Shown here one piece after another: positions 1 to 8,986 of a stretch of 64,000 nt of DNA. The stretch is taken from the NCBI RefSeq assembly GCF_011057685.1, contig NZ_LNFY01000010.1, positions 1 to 64,000 on the forward strand, read 5' to 3'. The notes beneath the pieces are model-generated. The model did no database searches, was not told where the DNA came from, and was given only the letters and a program-made list of their open reading frames with translations. Numbering within the stretch: position 1 is the first letter of the stretch; every line of letters begins with the position of its first letter. This DNA comes from Thermotoga sp. Ku-13t. GTDB lineage: Bacteria; Thermotogota; Thermotogae; Thermotogales; DSM-5069. The position numbers and the translations under genes are program-made.

Positions 1-1
1 G

Positions 2-280
2 AGTCAGTTTGGAAAGATAGCAGAGCAGATAAACGCTATGGTGAGTCAGATAGAGAGTTTAGCGGCGAGTGCAGAAGAACAAAGTGCAGCAGCGGAAGAG
101 ATGAGCAGTGCGATGGACACAGCGACAAAGTCGATCATGATGATAGCACAGCAAATGGAGGAGATGACGAAAGCTGTGAAAGAGCAGGCGAATGTGAGTC
201 AGAATGTGAGCAGTTTGTCTGAAGAGATGTCTTCAATTGCGGAAAGTCTGGTGCAGCAAGTGAGAAGGTTCAAAATATGA
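2..280 (+). CDS. methyl-accepting chemotaxis protein, C-terminal part
   Basis: This is the 3' end of a chemoreceptor whose start lies before the window. The frame is open from the first bases. The sequence is the distal cytoplasmic signalling helix: heptad-patterned Ser/Ala/Glu/Gln-rich coiled coil with SLAASAEEQSAAAEEM, a typical adaptation-helix pattern whose Glu/Gln sites are methylated or deamidated by CheR/CheB. The family passes ligand information to CheA/CheW at the inner membrane. The protein ends in VQQVRRFKI with no CheR-binding pentapeptide visible. The sensor domain and membrane segments are outside the window, so the ligand cannot be inferred. Confidence 0.9.
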   Translation, partial: SQFGKIAEQINAMVSQIESLAASAEEQSAAAEEMSSAMDTATKSIMMIAQQMEEMTKAVKEQANVSQNVSSLSEEMSSIAESLVQQVRRFKI

Positions 281-299
281 ATGGCATTGAAAAAACGAA

Positions 300-319
300 A
301 GGGGCGCAGATGCGCCCCT
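300..319. terminator. bidirectional intrinsic terminator between convergent genes
   Basis: GGGGCGC and GCGCCCC form a stem with an AGAT loop, flanked by A-rich sequence on the left and TTCATT on the right. It sits between the chemoreceptor stop and the pullulanase stop, so it can end both transcripts. The T-tract on the plus side is short. Confidence 0.7.
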
Positions 320-323
320 TCAT

Positions 324-2858
324 TCATTGTCTGTACATCACCATCGTACACAGTGGAGGAACGGTGAGTGAACCGCTCACTCTGTAGAGTGTTTCGCAAC
401 CTGCTCTTTCTTTGTCGACGACAACGTTCCATTCACCTTCAGGCAGTGTGAGCTGTTTTTCAACGGTATCACCGTTGTAGATCACGAGTATGTCCTTCCA
501 GTCATCTTTGTTCGCGTGACCTTCGATCAGGAACATCACGGTCTTTCTTGGAGATTCAAGGAATTTCAAATGCCTTCTTATCTCTTCGGCGATCTTCATC
601 CTGAAGGCGGGATGTTCTTTTCTGAGCCTTATCAAGCCCTTATGGTACTCGAACACGTCGATGAATTCAGCCTTCCTTTCGTAATCGAGCGCGTTTACGG
701 ACAGAGGCGCGTTGTAAGAGTTGTCGTTGAAGTTCTTCGTTCTGCAAAAGTCCTGACCCGCGTGCAGGAATGGGACCCCCTGGGACGTGAGCAGGATCGC
801 TGCCGCCAGTTTCTGTGCTGATTTCAACTCTTCTTCGGTCCATTTGCGCCTGTCAGCCTTCGCCGCCAGGAAGTTCTTGTCCCAAAGCGTATGGTTGTCG
901 TGACATGCCACGTAGTTTATGGTTTGCTCTGGGCTTTCTGCGAAGTCTACGATGATTCTGTTGTCGTAATTGATGCTACCCACGACGCCACGTTTCACCA
1001 GGTTTTCTTTACCCAGTGCGCCCATGAGGAAGCCTTTCGCGGTCGCATTGAACACCGAGCCTCTCAGTGCGTCCCTGAAGCTGTCGTTGAACGCCGCTAT
1101 TCTGAGATCCATGAGCTGAGATTTGCCAAACCTGATTTTCGCGCCCCATCCTCCCCAGGGCTCGCCGTAGAGGATGACACTTGGATTCAGCTGTCTCAGC
1201 GTTTTTTCCACCAGCACCATGGTTTCTCTGTCCATGAGACCCATCTGGTCGAAGCGGAACCCGTCGACGTGGTACTCTATGACCCAATGTGTGAGTACGT
1301 CGATGATGTAGCGCCTCATCATCAACCTCTCGGAATTGGTGGTGTTGCCACAGCCCGTTTCGTCCAGATAATCCCCACTCTTGGTAATTCTGTAATAGTA
1401 GTAAGGCACCGCGGTGTCGAGAACCGAGCCTTCCCCGACAGCGTAGGTGTGAGGAAAGACCACATCCAGGATCACACCGATGTTGTTCCTGTGGAAGGTC
1501 TGAACCATCTTCTTGACTTCGTAGATCCTCGCATAGGGATCTTCTGGATTCAGGCTGTAACAGCCTTCCGGGACCATGTAGTGGTACGGATCGTAACCCC
1601 AGTTGTAGCGCCTTTCGAAGTCTTTGTCTTCTTCATCGCCAGTATAGAAGTCGAGTATCGGAAGAATGTGGACGTGCGTGACTCCGAGTTCCTTTATGTG
1701 TTCGAGCCCCGTGGTGACACCGTTTGGCCCTCTCGTACCTTCCTCGGTCAAACCGAGGTAGGAACATTTGTTTTTGACGTTGCTCGTGACGGAGCCTGTC
1801 ATATCGGCGACGTGGATCTCGTAGATGATCGCATCCACGTACGAATCGAGCTTGACAAAGCTGTCTTCTTCCCATCCTTCCGGGTTCGTTTTCGAAAGAT
1901 CCACGATCGCTCCGAATTTTCCTTTCAGAGACAGCGCCTTCGCGTAAGGATCGACGCCTTCACGAACCTTCCCGTAGCTGTGGTAGTGGTACCTGTAGAA
2001 CCAGCCTTCCAGGTTCTGCTCCACCCTCGCGTGCCAGACGCCCTTTTCTCTGCGCTGCATCTCAACGATTTTCGATGGTTCTGTTTGTGTGTAATCTTCA
2101 TAGAGCAGCAGCTCTACACGTTTGCTCACGGGCGACCAGACGTAGAACTCGGTATGTTCGGTTGTGTGGAAGGCTCCCAGTGGCCCATCGTAGTACAGCT
2201 GATCGAGCACCTCTATGGCAAAAACACGGCTCTGTTTGAACCCATCCACGCTGAGAAAGAGGTCTTTGCAGAGATCTTCTTCCTTCAAAGGTTCGGCGAG
2301 CCTGACTCTGAAGTGGTTGGTTCTCTTCAGATCTGTCGCGACCGCTTTTTCAACGCTCTCAATCTTTTTCAGTTCACCGTCCACAGAGAAACTCACCTTC
2401 GTCGCATCCTTTTCCACATCGATGGGATGCGTCGCGTAAGCCTCAATGGTGTAAAAGTCGATCAACCTTGCGAACAGGATCCTCGGGCTCGTGTCCGGTT
2501 TCGTTCTGAATATTTCCTCCACCCCCTGCATGAGCCAGACTTCGGCATAGCCGTTTTCGATCTCTATGAACCTATCTTTCGCCACATCCTTCATTTCCCA
2601 TTCTCTCAGTCTGACGATTATACCAACCTTGGTTAAATCCATCGGCAAAACGATCGTTGCTTTGACACCAAAATCGTCCTTGTCATCGAATTCGTACGCC
2701 GAACCTTCCTGGGAAATGGGTTCAACGGGCCAGATCCACAGGTTCCAGCCTTCGTAGTTTCCGTCGTAGCGGTGGTAGTGCACCACGATCGTCGTTTCTG
2801 CGAAGCAGAGCAGCGACAGAAGCAACAACATCAACACGAGTGGAAGAATCCTTTTCAC
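324..2858 (-). CDS. pulA: type I pullulanase, exported (GH13)
   Basis: Cleaves alpha-1,6 branch linkages in pullulan and starch-type glucans. After a hydrophobic signal peptide (about residues 3-20) come N-terminal beta-sandwich regions and then the GH13 barrel. The pullulanase signature YNWGYDP is present, as are region II (GFRFDQMG, nucleophile Asp), region III ([10 protein letters not shown], acid/base Glu) and region IV (ACHDNHT). I chose the GTG start because it lies 5 nt after GGGGGTGG; an ATG eight codons upstream would put that ribosome site inside the gene. The 844 residues match the length I recall for Thermotoga maritima PulA. It is last in a leftward run behind a hexosaminidase and a sugar symporter with no terminator between them, suggesting a shared carbohydrate operon. 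Confidence 0.93.
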   Translation of the reverse strand: MKRILPLVLMLLLLSLLCFAETTIVVHYHRYDGNYEGWNLWIWPVEPISQEGSAYEFDDKDDFGVKATIVLPMDLTKVGIIVRLREWEMKDVAKDRFIEIENGYAEVWLMQGVEEIFRTKPDTSPRILFARLIDFYTIEAYATHPIDVEKDATKVSFSVDGELKKIESVEKAVATDLKRTNHFRVRLAEPLKEEDLCKDLFLSVDGFKQSRVFAIEVLDQLYYDGPLGAFHTTEHTEFYVWSPVSKRVELLLYEDYTQTEPSKIVEMQRREKGVWHARVEQNLEGWFYRYHYHSYGKVREGVDPYAKALSLKGKFGAIVDLSKTNPEGWEEDSFVKLDSYVDAIIYEIHVADMTGSVTSNVKNKCSYLGLTEEGTRGPNGVTTGLEHIKELGVTHVHILPILDFYTGDEEDKDFERRYNWGYDPYHYMVPEGCYSLNPEDPYARIYEVKKMVQTFHRNNIGVILDVVFPHTYAVGEGSVLDTAVPYYYYRITKSGDYLDETGCGNTTNSERLMMRRYIIDVLTHWVIEYHVDGFRFDQMGLMDRETMVLVEKTLRQLNPSVILYGEPWGGWGAKIRFGKSQLMDLRIAAFNDSFRDALRGSVFNATAKGFLMGALGKENLVKRGVVGSINYDNRIIVDFAESPEQTINYVACHDNHTLWDKNFLAAKADRRKWTEEELKSAQKLAAAILLTSQGVPFLHAGQDFCRTKNFNDNSYNAPLSVNALDYERKAEFIDVFEYHKGLIRLRKEHPAFRMKIAEEIRRHLKFLESPRKTVMFLIEGHANKDDWKDILVIYNGDTVEKQLTLPEGEWNVVVDKERAGCETLYRVSGSLTVPPLCTMVMYRQ

Positions 2859-2903
2859 AGTACCACCCCCTATGTAATGCAATGGTTGAAGCTTTGTCGT
2901 GGT

Positions 2904-4718
2904 TTAAACCCTCAATTTTAGCAATTTTGTCAGTTTTTCCACGCTCTGGTTCAGCCCACCTGATCTGTTCACCTCGAGCCACAGTTTTCTGTACTCGTCG
3001 ACCATTCTGGTGAACTCGGCTTTGAACTCGCTCCAGCTTGACTCGTCGATCAGATCGATCTGACCATATTTTTTCGCCATCAAAATCCACTCCATCGAGA
3101 GTTTGAGCATTTCAGCGTTGTTCAGGATCTGATCGATGACGAGTCTGCTCGATTCGTTTCGAAGGCTGAGAAGGCGATGGGAGATGTTCTCCACCTGCTC
3201 GAGATCCCTTTCGATGGTCCTGACATCTTCCTCGCTCAGTGCGTCAAGATTTTCCAGAAATCTCTCCGGGTGCACCAGCGCAATGAAATAGACACTCGCG
3301 TTCGGTAGCCTGACGCTGAGATTTCTGTAGGAGCTGCCTAGCGTGTAAAGTTTTTCTGACAATGGCTCACCTTTGAACACATGAACGTCGGTTTCTCTCA
3401 GCAGTTCAGCCGCACTCAGTTCTTTCGAACTGTTCCAGCCAAGTGCGGCGGCGTACACGATCGAAAGGATCGAAACTGGAAGATGCTGAGGGTGACCGTT
3501 GTCACCCCAGTCGGTGAGCAGAAAGCCGGATGCACCGAACCTTTCACCGTTGAGGATGGCGTTCTTTATGTTTCCCAGCGCGTTGTCGATCCTTCCGACG
3601 AACGAGTTCCAGCTCGATGTGCCTGGACAGACGTAGAAGCTGATGCCTTTGTTCGCGAACAGTTCACACTCGCTCTCATACGGATGGTCTTCTTCATAAC
3701 CCCAAAGCAACGCGATCACGTCGCGCGGCAGTTCTTCGATGAGTTCTGGATAGTTCTTTATGATATCACCCCAGAACATCATTGTCCTGCCATGTTTCTT
3801 AACGATCCTGTACAGATCGAGGAGAAAGTTGAGATAGACCTTTCCTTTTCCCAGCTTTTCACATAGCTCTCTGGAACGGCCCAAACCCAGATCGAAGGTC
3901 TCATCGGCTCCGACGTTCACTTTGGAACTCGAAAAATGTGGCAGAAGCTCGTCCAAAAGCGATTCGACGAACTTCAGCGCCTCTGGCACCGCGGGTGATA
4001 GGGAGAATGGACCCGACGGCGTGCCCCACGGAAAGACGAAACCCTCGGGACATTCTGCAAGGTGTCTGTACTCATCGTGTGAGAGCCATTTCTCCAGATG
4101 TCCAAAACAGTTCTGGTTCGGCACCAGCTCGATGAAGTGCTCTTTACAGTACTCGTCGAGCTCCAAGACTTCTTCGTGCGTGAGAGGAGAATAATCCTTC
4201 CAGACAGTTTTGTGAGCTTCGTAAGCGAAAGTGTGTTCCATATACAGCTGGAGCTGGTTGTACTTGAGTTCGGACAAAAGATCGACGAGTTTCTTCAATG
4301 TTTCCATCTTGGGGACTCTGTCCCTGCTGATGTCCAGCATGAACGCTCTGTTTTCGAAATCTGGTTCGTCCTCTATGACGACACACTCGAGCGGGTTCTG
4401 TTCTTTCAAAAGCTGTCTGAACGTTTGGAACGCGTAGAACAGTCCCTGGTTCGTCGCGGCAACGAACCTGATTTTGGAAGGGGACACGATCAGCCTGTAG
4501 CCCTGCGGATGGTTGATCAGGTTGCTGTCGATCAACAGTTCGAACGTTGAATCACTCGGTGAATGCGAGACGATGTGATAATCCATTGATCTGTTGATCA
4601 GTTCACGCTTCAAAAGTCTTGCCATTTGTAGTGACTCGATCCTGGAGAAGATCTTTCCTTTTTCAGGGAGCTCGAAAGTTCCTTCGAGTTTGATCGATCG
4701 CTTCACGCTCGGTATCAC
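2904..4718 (-). CDS. beta-N-acetylhexosaminidase-like glycosidase, GH20
   Basis: GH20 enzymes remove terminal GlcNAc/GalNAc by substrate-assisted catalysis using an Asp-Glu pair; here the pair is D272-E273 in VNVGADETFDLG. The N-terminal ~115 residues resemble the GH20 alpha/beta domain, followed by NRAFMLDISRDRVP, the usual first barrel strand. The C-terminal ~180 residues are helical and I do not recognise them. No signal peptide is seen, so it should be cytoplasmic. The start is GTG, overlapping the symporter stop (GTGA) with GAGGGAG upstream. Translational coupling to a GPH symporter suggests hydrolysis of imported oligosaccharides such as chitobiose (inference). The exact sugar cannot be read from sequence. 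Confidence 0.85.
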   Translation of the reverse strand: MIPSVKRSIKLEGTFELPEKGKIFSRIESLQMARLLKRELINRSMDYHIVSHSPSDSTFELLIDSNLINHPQGYRLIVSPSKIRFVAATNQGLFYAFQTFRQLLKEQNPLECVVIEDEPDFENRAFMLDISRDRVPKMETLKKLVDLLSELKYNQLQLYMEHTFAYEAHKTVWKDYSPLTHEEVLELDEYCKEHFIELVPNQNCFGHLEKWLSHDEYRHLAECPEGFVFPWGTPSGPFSLSPAVPEALKFVESLLDELLPHFSSSKVNVGADETFDLGLGRSRELCEKLGKGKVYLNFLLDLYRIVKKHGRTMMFWGDIIKNYPELIEELPRDVIALLWGYEEDHPYESECELFANKGISFYVCPGTSSWNSFVGRIDNALGNIKNAILNGERFGASGFLLTDWGDNGHPQHLPVSILSIVYAAALGWNSSKELSAAELLRETDVHVFKGEPLSEKLYTLGSSYRNLSVRLPNASVYFIALVHPERFLENLDALSEEDVRTIERDLEQVENISHRLLSLRNESSRLVIDQILNNAEMLKLSMEWILMAKKYGQIDLIDESSWSEFKAEFTRMVDEYRKLWLEVNRSGGLNQSVEKLTKLLKLRV

Positions 4719-6043
4719 GATCTCACTCCCTCATTCTCAGAACCGAGAAGTTTGAGCTGTTCCTTAACGTTTTTCAGATAGCTTCCGTCCAGGGGGTAAA
4801 ATTTCAAAACCAGCAATCCTACAAGAGTTGCAACGATCGGAATGAGACTGCACAGGCTTCTGAAACCTGTGAGTGCGCTCTGAGGTTGCGCTTCGACCGG
4901 AAAGTTTGCGTTGTAACCACTCTTTGAAAGAACAAGTCCGACGATCAGGGAGTTGACCGATATGCCAAGCCTGATGATCAGTGCGTTCATTCCGAAGAAC
5001 ATGCCTTCCCTTCTCCGCTTCGTCCTCAATTGATCCTCGTCGGCGATGTCGGCGATCATTATGTCCAGCACGATGAGTGCGGGTGCCAACGCGAAGGCGA
5101 GCAAGCATGCAAGAACGATGCCCTCAAAAAAGCTTTTGATGAACCAAAAACCACTCAAAAAGCTTGCCCAGAGCAGCATTGCTAAAGTGAGCGTTTTCTT
5201 CGTACCGATCTTCGCGACGATCTTTTGCCACAATGGGAGCAGGAAAAACGCGACTACGAAGATCGTTGCCAGCATGATCGTGGTGCTCATCTCGCTGAGC
5301 CTTAGAACGTACTTGGTGTAGAAGGGTAGTGACGTTAGAAGCATCGTGTAGGTGAGTTGAAGCAGGAAGGATGATGTGACGTACGTGAGGAAGGATCTGT
5401 TCAGCAGTGTGAACCTGATCGCCTCTGAGAATTTCAAGCTCTCCATTTGAGAGTACTTCGGATTCTCCCTGATTCCCAGAAGAGAAAGGTACATGCACGC
5501 ACCACCGATCAGGGCGAAGAGTATCCCCATACCGCCCCACCCTATCTTCGATGCCAGAAACGGTGGAACCGCTATGCCGAGCAGCAATCCGGGTATGGCG
5601 AGGATCTGTCTCAGCGCAGACACCCTTGCCCTTTCTTCGAGCGTCTGGTACATCTCTGGAAAGAGCGCCGTCCAGTTCAGTATGACGATCGTGAAGAATG
5701 TGTCGAACAGGAAGATGAGAACGGCGTAGTAGAGAACCAGCAGCAAAGGTCTCGAAGAACTGAAAGGTGGATTCCAGAAAAGTGCGAAGCTGAGAGCGAA
5801 CGGAGCAGAGAAGAAAATAATATAAGGTTTTCTTCTGCCCCACCTGGTTCTCGTTCTGTCCGACACGTATCCGAACAGAGGATCGTTCAATGCGTTCCAG
5901 ATTCCGTAAAGTACCATCACGATGCTGATCCACGCAGGATTGACTTTGAGCATGTCCACATAATAAAAAATCGCGAACGTGGAGACCGCGTTGGACAGCA
6001 GGGCAGAACTGAACGATCCCAGGCTGTAGAGAAAATCCTTCAT
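4715..6043 (-). CDS. GPH-family sodium:sugar symporter (MelB-like MFS)
   Basis: Twelve-helix inner-membrane carrier of the glycoside-pentoside-hexuronide family. The N-terminal half carries the MelB-like stretch NDPLFGYVSDRTRTRWGRRKPYI, of which the loop DRTRTRWGRRKPY is the diagnostic part. The start is the ATG 9 nt after GGAGGG, giving MKDFLYSLG; the frame is open 37 codons further up, but that extension overlaps the divergent protease promoter region. It is the first gene of the leftward operon, and its stop overlaps the GH20 start. Likely role: uptake of a glycoside that GH20 then hydrolyses (inference). Confidence 0.88.
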   Translation of the reverse strand: MKDFLYSLGSFSSALLSNAVSTFAIFYYVDMLKVNPAWISIVMVLYGIWNALNDPLFGYVSDRTRTRWGRRKPYIIFFSAPFALSFALFWNPPFSSSRPLLLVLYYAVLIFLFDTFFTIVILNWTALFPEMYQTLEERARVSALRQILAIPGLLLGIAVPPFLASKIGWGGMGILFALIGGACMYLSLLGIRENPKYSQMESLKFSEAIRFTLLNRSFLTYVTSSFLLQLTYTMLLTSLPFYTKYVLRLSEMSTTIMLATIFVVAFFLLPLWQKIVAKIGTKKTLTLAMLLWASFLSGFWFIKSFFEGIVLACLLAFALAPALIVLDIMIADIADEDQLRTKRRREGMFFGMNALIIRLGISVNSLIVGLVLSKSGYNANFPVEAQPQSALTGFRSLCSLIPIVATLVGLLVLKFYPLDGSYLKNVKEQLKLLGSENEGVRS

Positions 6044-6129
6044 CCTGAGCATCCCTCCAGACAAAATTCTACAATCGTACGCACTGAAAAGGTCAGCTTC
6101 GTTCGTGCTATCATGTTTCTGGTGATACA

Positions 6130-7806
6130 GTGGCAAAGTCGAAAATATTTTCAACGATCCGGCTCGTGCTCTTTACAACGTTCATCCTGATTCTGACCAG
6201 CTGTGGAGTCCCGGTGCCACCGAACTTTTCTGCGACGGTGCACGGGAAAATTTCCGCGTACGCTGGCGATGTCACCCGGGTGAAAAATCTCCCGGCATCT
6301 TCCTTCATCAGAAAATCGAATGCACCTGAGTTCATCGAGGATCAAGTCGTGGTCGGATGCAAAGCAGGGGTGAGTACGACAGTTCGTCGTTCGATCGAGA
6401 AATTCGGCACCGTTCTCGACGAACTCTCTGCAGGAGATGAAACTTACTTCCTCGTTCGAACAGATTCTGAACTATCACAGATCCGTGAAGAACTGTCGAA
6501 AATCCCGGGCTTTCTGAGCGTAGAACCGAACCGGGTTGTAACCATTTCTGCTTACGTACGTCCAAACGATCCATACTTCGTCGAACAGTGGAACCTGTCT
6601 CTGATCAAACTTCCTTATGCTTGGGACTTAACGACCGGCAGCGATATCGTCACGATCGCTGTCATCGACTCGGGCGTTGATCTTTCACACGAAGACCTTG
6701 CGGGGATCTTCGTTCCTGGTTACGACTTTGTTCGCAACGATCCTACTCCGGACGACGAGAACGGCCATGGAACGCACGTCACGGGCATCATTGCAGCTCT
6801 GACGAACAACTCGAAGGGTGTTGCGGGCGTGGCCTGGGGTCAGAGAGTCAAGATCATGCCGCTGAAAGTTATGGATGAAACAGGAAAAGGCAGCATCTTC
6901 AATTTCGCGAAAGCAATTGTTCGTGCGGTGGATCACGGTGTGAAGATCATCAACGCCTCTCTCGGTGCGAGTCAGTATTCTTCTGTTGAATACAGTGCTG
7001 TGAAGTACGCTTATATGAACGATGTGATCATGGTTTGCGCTGCAGGGAACGATGGAAGCTACGGCATAGATTATCCTGCGGCCTATCTCGAAACGATCGC
7101 AGTTGGAGCGGTGACGATCAACGCTGTGAGAGCAAGCTATTCCGATTACGGCCCAGAACTCGACGTCGTCGCTCCCGGTGGGGACGAGTACGCCGGAATC
7201 TTCAGCACTTACTTGGGAAACACTTACAAGCCTTTGTTCGGGACCTCTATGGCCGCGCCGCACGTCACGGGCCTCGTGGCGCTGATGGTCTCTCAGGGCA
7301 TCGTTGGAGTTGAGAACGTGAGAAATGTGCTGAGACAGACCGCTGTAGATCTTGGCCCTGTGGGATACGATATAGAATACGGTGCGGGTCTGGTGGATGC
7401 CTACGCGGCGCTGACCTGGCAGGGTGGATGGGAGCCTCTTGTTGTGTTCAGTGTGGATGAGAATGGAAATGTGGACAGTTACACCGTGGCAGACGGGTTG
7501 GGATACTTTCAGCTCACGGTTCGAAAGCCGAGGGTGAAAATCTACGCGTGGATGGACTTCGATGGCGACGGTACGATGGGTGTAGGAGATCTTTACGGTT
7601 ATTACGGCTACGCGGGAGGAAATCCCGAAGCTGGCTCACCGATCGTTCTGAGCATTGGAATGAACGAAGTTCGTGAAATCAGTTTCAACATCGCTCCGAT
7701 CGTTGATACGACTTACAGACCTGTTCTGACTGCGAAAGCTGCCCGTATCCTGAGCGATTACAAGAAGGATGTCATAGAGCAACATTATCGCTCGTTGAGA
7801 AAATGA
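6130..7806 (+). CDS. subtilisin-like serine protease (S8), predicted lipoprotein
   Basis: Secreted S8 protease of 558 residues. A signal peptide ends in lipobox LTSC with Cys25, so it is probably lipid-anchored outside the cell membrane. Residues about 68-140 resemble an I9 inhibitor propeptide (EFIEDQVVVGCKAG...SVEPN). The catalytic triad is D180 (VIDSG), H213 (NGHGTH) and S373 (GTSMAAPH), with oxyanion Asn307 in AAGND. The last ~130 residues are a separate beta-rich domain with DFDGDGTMGVGD, an EF-hand-like calcium loop. The start is GTG with GGTGAT just upstream. Gene order is divergent from the symporter operon and it is followed closely by the creatininase-family gene. Confidence 0.92.
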   Translation: MAKSKIFSTIRLVLFTTFILILTSCGVPVPPNFSATVHGKISAYAGDVTRVKNLPASSFIRKSNAPEFIEDQVVVGCKAGVSTTVRRSIEKFGTVLDELSAGDETYFLVRTDSELSQIREELSKIPGFLSVEPNRVVTISAYVRPNDPYFVEQWNLSLIKLPYAWDLTTGSDIVTIAVIDSGVDLSHEDLAGIFVPGYDFVRNDPTPDDENGHGTHVTGIIAALTNNSKGVAGVAWGQRVKIMPLKVMDETGKGSIFNFAKAIVRAVDHGVKIINASLGASQYSSVEYSAVKYAYMNDVIMVCAAGNDGSYGIDYPAAYLETIAVGAVTINAVRASYSDYGPELDVVAPGGDEYAGIFSTYLGNTYKPLFGTSMAAPHVTGLVALMVSQGIVGVENVRNVLRQTAVDLGPVGYDIEYGAGLVDAYAALTWQGGWEPLVVFSVDENGNVDSYTVADGLGYFQLTVRKPRVKIYAWMDFDGDGTMGVGDLYGYYGYAGGNPEAGSPIVLSIGMNEVREISFNIAPIVDTTYRPVLTAKAARILSDYKKDVIEQHYRSLRK

Positions 7807-7818
7807 AGGAGGTAGAGT

Positions 7819-8667
7819 GTGAAGGAATACCTTCTTCTGACGGGTGAAGAAGTATCCAAGCTGGACAGAGAAAAGACGGTCTTTGTCTCCGTGATGTCTC
7901 CCATAGAAACTCATGGCACGCACCTTCCCCTGGGAACGGACGTGTTCATCGCACGAAGGGTGATGGAAGAGACCTGTCACTTTCTCGAAAAAGGCCACGA
8001 AGTTGTGAAGCTGTTCGAACTTCCTTTAGGCAGCGATGCACAACCTGTCTTTGGCTCGATCAGTTTGAGCTATGGAACGTTCAGGAGGATCGTCTACGAG
8101 ATCGGAGCCCAGCTCGCAGAGATGAACTTCAAATACTGGATCGTTTTTGACAACCACGGTGGTCCGAGGCACCAGCTCGCGCTGGCAGAAGCCTCAACGA
8201 AGCTCAAAAGAAAATACGGTTTCAACCTCGTTGTGCCGTTCCTGCACATCTTTCAGGACATGCTGAACGATTCGGCGGATATCGGCATTGCCCCTGGCAT
8301 GAACGGTGATGCGAACGATCTGCACGCCGGCACCAACGAGACTTCGCTGATGCTCTATGTCGATTCCCAGCAGGTGAGAAGGACAGATCTACCGAGGTAC
8401 TTTCCCAGAAAGAAGAGCGCCCTCGGAAAACTTTTGAGGTTTCTCGGTGCAGAAAGTCTGGCAGTCACGGTCGAATGGATCAACGATCCGGAGAATCCTT
8501 ACTATCTCGGTGATCCTTCGCTGGCGGATCCTGAAAGAGGAAAAAAGATGATCGAATACCATGTGAGGAGATCTCTGGAGCTGTTCGAAAAGGCCAAAAG
8601 TGGCTCTTACCAACCACCAAAGTTGTTCAATCCAGTCGTGAGAACGTTGCTCAGACTGGTCAAATAA
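7819..8667 (+). CDS. creatininase-family amidohydrolase
   Basis: Member of the creatininase/mycofactocin-peptidase MftE fold, metal-dependent amidases acting on C-N bonds of small molecules or peptides. Metal ligands are visible at E30 and H32 (IETHGTHLPLGTD), D41, and the later motifs FDNHGG and HAGTNETS. The 282 residues are a little longer than the usual 240-260. It starts at GTG with GGAGG 8 nt upstream and begins 12 nt after the protease stop, so the two are probably co-transcribed. The substrate cannot be told from sequence; no mycofactocin genes are nearby. Confidence 0.85.
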   Translation: MKEYLLLTGEEVSKLDREKTVFVSVMSPIETHGTHLPLGTDVFIARRVMEETCHFLEKGHEVVKLFELPLGSDAQPVFGSISLSYGTFRRIVYEIGAQLAEMNFKYWIVFDNHGGPRHQLALAEASTKLKRKYGFNLVVPFLHIFQDMLNDSADIGIAPGMNGDANDLHAGTNETSLMLYVDSQQVRRTDLPRYFPRKKSALGKLLRFLGAESLAVTVEWINDPENPYYLGDPSLADPERGKKMIEYHVRRSLELFEKAKSGSYQPPKLFNPVVRTLLRLVK

Positions 8668-8695
8668 AAAAGCGAAAGGCCCCGCTTCAGGGCCT
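8664..8695 (-). terminator. intrinsic terminator reading on the minus strand
   Basis: On the minus strand AGGCCC and GGGCCT pair around a 7-nt loop and are followed by TTTCGCTTTTTT. On the plus strand no T-tract follows the hairpin. It therefore serves minus-strand transcription entering from beyond 8.9 kb, and may only weakly stop the creatininase transcript. Confidence 0.65.
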
Positions 8696-8890
8696 CACCT
8701 TCCTTGGACTTCCGAATCAGCAGTTCTGCTCGAATTCGTCGCCCGACTGAGAATTCGAACGATCCTGTTAAAATTCACATCTTCTCAGGGAGCGCTTTTT
8801 TCAAATTTCAAAAAGGATCCGACGAATTGGACTTCACCCAACACCCTAGGCCCACCGTGCACACGACGGTTTCTTTCAAGGAGCGCTCCC
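8664..8890 (-). ncRNA. candidate structured small RNA of unknown family
   Basis: A gene-free stretch between convergent genes that folds well as minus-strand RNA. From 5' to 3' there is a long-range stem GGGAGCGCT (8890-8882) with AGCGCTCCC (8796-8788) enclosing a smaller hairpin ACCGT/ACGGT. Next is a hairpin TCGAATTC/GAATTCGA capped by GTC-GGGC-GAC, then AGCAG-AA-CTGCT, and finally the terminator with its T-tract. TCTAAT (5 of 6 to a -10 box) lies 4-5 nt before the 5' stem, but no convincing -35 is seen, so it could be processed from the 3' end of the GT4-UPF0104 transcript. I found no signature of RNase P, 6S, tmRNA or SRP RNA in it. Boundaries are inferred from folding only. Confidence 0.4.
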
Positions 8891-8986
8891 CGTACATTAG
8901 ATACGCGGGAAAGCTTTGAGTTCCGGTAACGGGATGGTATCGAGAAGATGAATCAGGATGAGAATGCGCGTTTCAGCTGGGCCAGA

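Noticed and set aside
891-2636. A 581-codon open frame on the plus strand across the pullulanase gene
   Set aside because: It lies fully antisense to a gene with complete GH13 motifs, has no ribosome site, and its translation has no recognisable domain; such shadows arise from codon bias.
8788-8890. RNase P RNA, 6S RNA or an IS605-associated guide RNA at this place
   Set aside because: I could not find the conserved RNase P core sequences, the closed-ends bubble of 6S RNA, or an adjacent tnpB; no positive evidence for any of the three.
8704-8919. A 71-codon plus-strand frame in the 8.7-8.9 kb gap
   Set aside because: No ribosome site, low-complexity translation, and the stretch is better explained by stems on the minus strand.
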